Source: Elusimicrobiota bacterium
Lineage (GTDB): Bacteria; Elusimicrobiota; Elusimicrobia; UBA1565; UBA9628
NCBI GenBank assembly: GCA_023700845.1
Contig: JAMPYD010000147.1
Location: 1 to 5,768 of the forward strand
Direction: 5' to 3'
DNA: 5,768 nt
Both the position numbers and the translations under genes were made by a program. Below, in pieces: positions 5,157 to 5,768 of the stretch; within the stretch, counting starts at the first letter, position 1; every line of letters begins with the position of its first letter. The notes under the pieces were generated by a model. The model worked only from the letters and a program-made list of their open reading frames with translations, did no database searches and was not told the DNA's origin.

Positions 5157-5768
5157 ATGCTCGCCATCGCCCTCTCCGTGCTCCTGGCCGCTCCCGCCGC
5201 CGCCGCGCCGGCGAAGGCGCCCGATTTCAAGATCGCCAAGGTCTTCAACGCCCCGGTCGCCGAGATCAAGAGCCTGGACAGCCTCAAGGGCAAGGTCGTC
5301 TTCCTCGAATTCTGGGCGACGTGGTGCGGCCCTTGCGTCGCCGGCATCCCGCGCACGAACCGCATGATCGACGCGCTCAAGGGCGAGCCCGTCGTCTTCC
5401 TCGCCGTGACCGACGAGCCCGCCGCCATGATCGAGGCCTACCTCAAGACCCGCGAGTTCAAGGCCTGGGTCGGCGTGGACGAGGCGAAGTCGTCGATCAA
5501 GGCCTTCAAGAACGTCCGCCGCCCGGACGGCTACCTGATCGGCAAGGACGGGGCTCTGCTGGGCCGGATCTCGCCCGACCGCCTGAGCGAAAGCGACGTG
5601 CGCGACGCGCTCGCCGGGAAGTTCAAGATGAGGGCGGAGGACATCGCCTTCAACGAGGCGGAGGCGCCGCCGGCCGCGAGCGCCGGGAAGGTGCTCTTCG
5701 AGGCCGTGATCTCCTCGGCCTCGGGCAAGCCGTCGATGAGCATGGGCGAGGACGACCTCGAGGCCGTC
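5157..5768 (+). CDS. Exported TlpA/ResA-like thioredoxin with C-terminal extension (3' partial)
   Basis: A thiol-disulfide oxidoreductase of the TlpA/ResA type acting outside the cytoplasm. The 204 visible codons run off the window without a stop. The signal peptide is MLAIALSVLLAAPAAAAPA, with cleavage probably after A19 (A-P-A) because P18 disfavours cleavage after A17; it lacks the usual N-terminal Lys/Arg. The thioredoxin fold covers about 22-155: strand VVFLEFWATW, active site WCGPC (C57, C60), a Glu-rich helix region, and a candidate cis-proline P123 in NVRRPDGYLIGKDG, where the usual Thr before Pro is Arg. After about residue 165 a Pro/Ala-rich linker leads to a new segment beginning GKVLFEAVISSASGKPSM, which is not part of the thioredoxin fold. 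That segment vaguely recalls the start of TIGR03435-type domains, but too little is visible to be sure. It lies 13 bases after the barrel gene and may have its own promoter. Confidence 0.88.
   Translation, partial: MLAIALSVLLAAPAAAAPAKAPDFKIAKVFNAPVAEIKSLDSLKGKVVFLEFWATWCGPCVAGIPRTNRMIDALKGEPVVFLAVTDEPAAMIEAYLKTREFKAWVGVDEAKSSIKAFKNVRRPDGYLIGKDGALLGRISPDRLSESDVRDALAGKFKMRAEDIAFNEAEAPPAASAGKVLFEAVISSASGKPSMSMGEDDLEAV

Noticed and set aside
3662..5428. A 588-codon open reading frame on the minus strand
   Set aside because: It lies opposite the ATPase, barrel and thioredoxin genes, has no recognisable domain and is low-complexity Arg/Gly/Ala/Val. Long antisense frames are expected in GC-rich DNA, and the repeat gives it the same peptide style because the repeat is palindromic.

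Overview
The window is GC-rich bacterial DNA, densely coded on the + strand. The gene products point to a Gram-negative (diderm) organism: a protein with an outer-membrane beta-barrel look, a LolA-like periplasmic lipoprotein carrier, a LolCDE/MacB-type ABC transporter and an exported thioredoxin. The lineage cannot be fixed from the sequence. GC-rich groups such as Elusimicrobiota, Acidobacteriota or Myxococcota would all fit, and this is only an impression.

Layout. (1) 1-1284: the 3' part of a class III nucleotidyl cyclase with an N-terminal DUF5939-type zinc-ribbon region; its start lies before the window. (2) 1294-2049: a secreted LolA-like protein of the 'outer membrane lipoprotein-sorting' type. 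(3) 2051-3265: an FtsX/MacB/LolCE-type permease starting at TTG. (4) 3258-3947: its ABC ATPase, overlapping the permease by 8 bases. (5) 3944-5143: a probable outer-membrane beta-barrel protein, overlapping the ATPase stop. (6) 5157 to the window end: a TlpA/ResA-like exported thioredoxin with an extra C-terminal region, cut by the window edge. No intergenic stretch exceeds 15 bases.

Genes 2-5 look like one transcription unit with overlapping or nearly touching genes. Together they suggest a compact envelope export machine: an inner-membrane ABC pump (permease plus ATPase), a periplasmic LolA-fold carrier and a dedicated outer-membrane barrel. The cargo, lipoprotein or lipid, is unknown.

The most striking sequence feature is a 96-bp inverted repeat at 3947-4042. 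It starts on the last base of the ATPase stop codon and has a perfect 20-bp palindrome at its exact centre. It is 32 codons long and reads in frame as residues 2-33 of the barrel protein, and its right arm supplies the hydrophobic core of that protein's signal peptide. A mobile or dispersed repeat seems to have been taken up as an export signal. A second pattern is that the LolA-like and thioredoxin genes both have a TANAAT box 5-6 bases before ATG and no Shine-Dalgarno sequence, which suggests leaderless transcripts.
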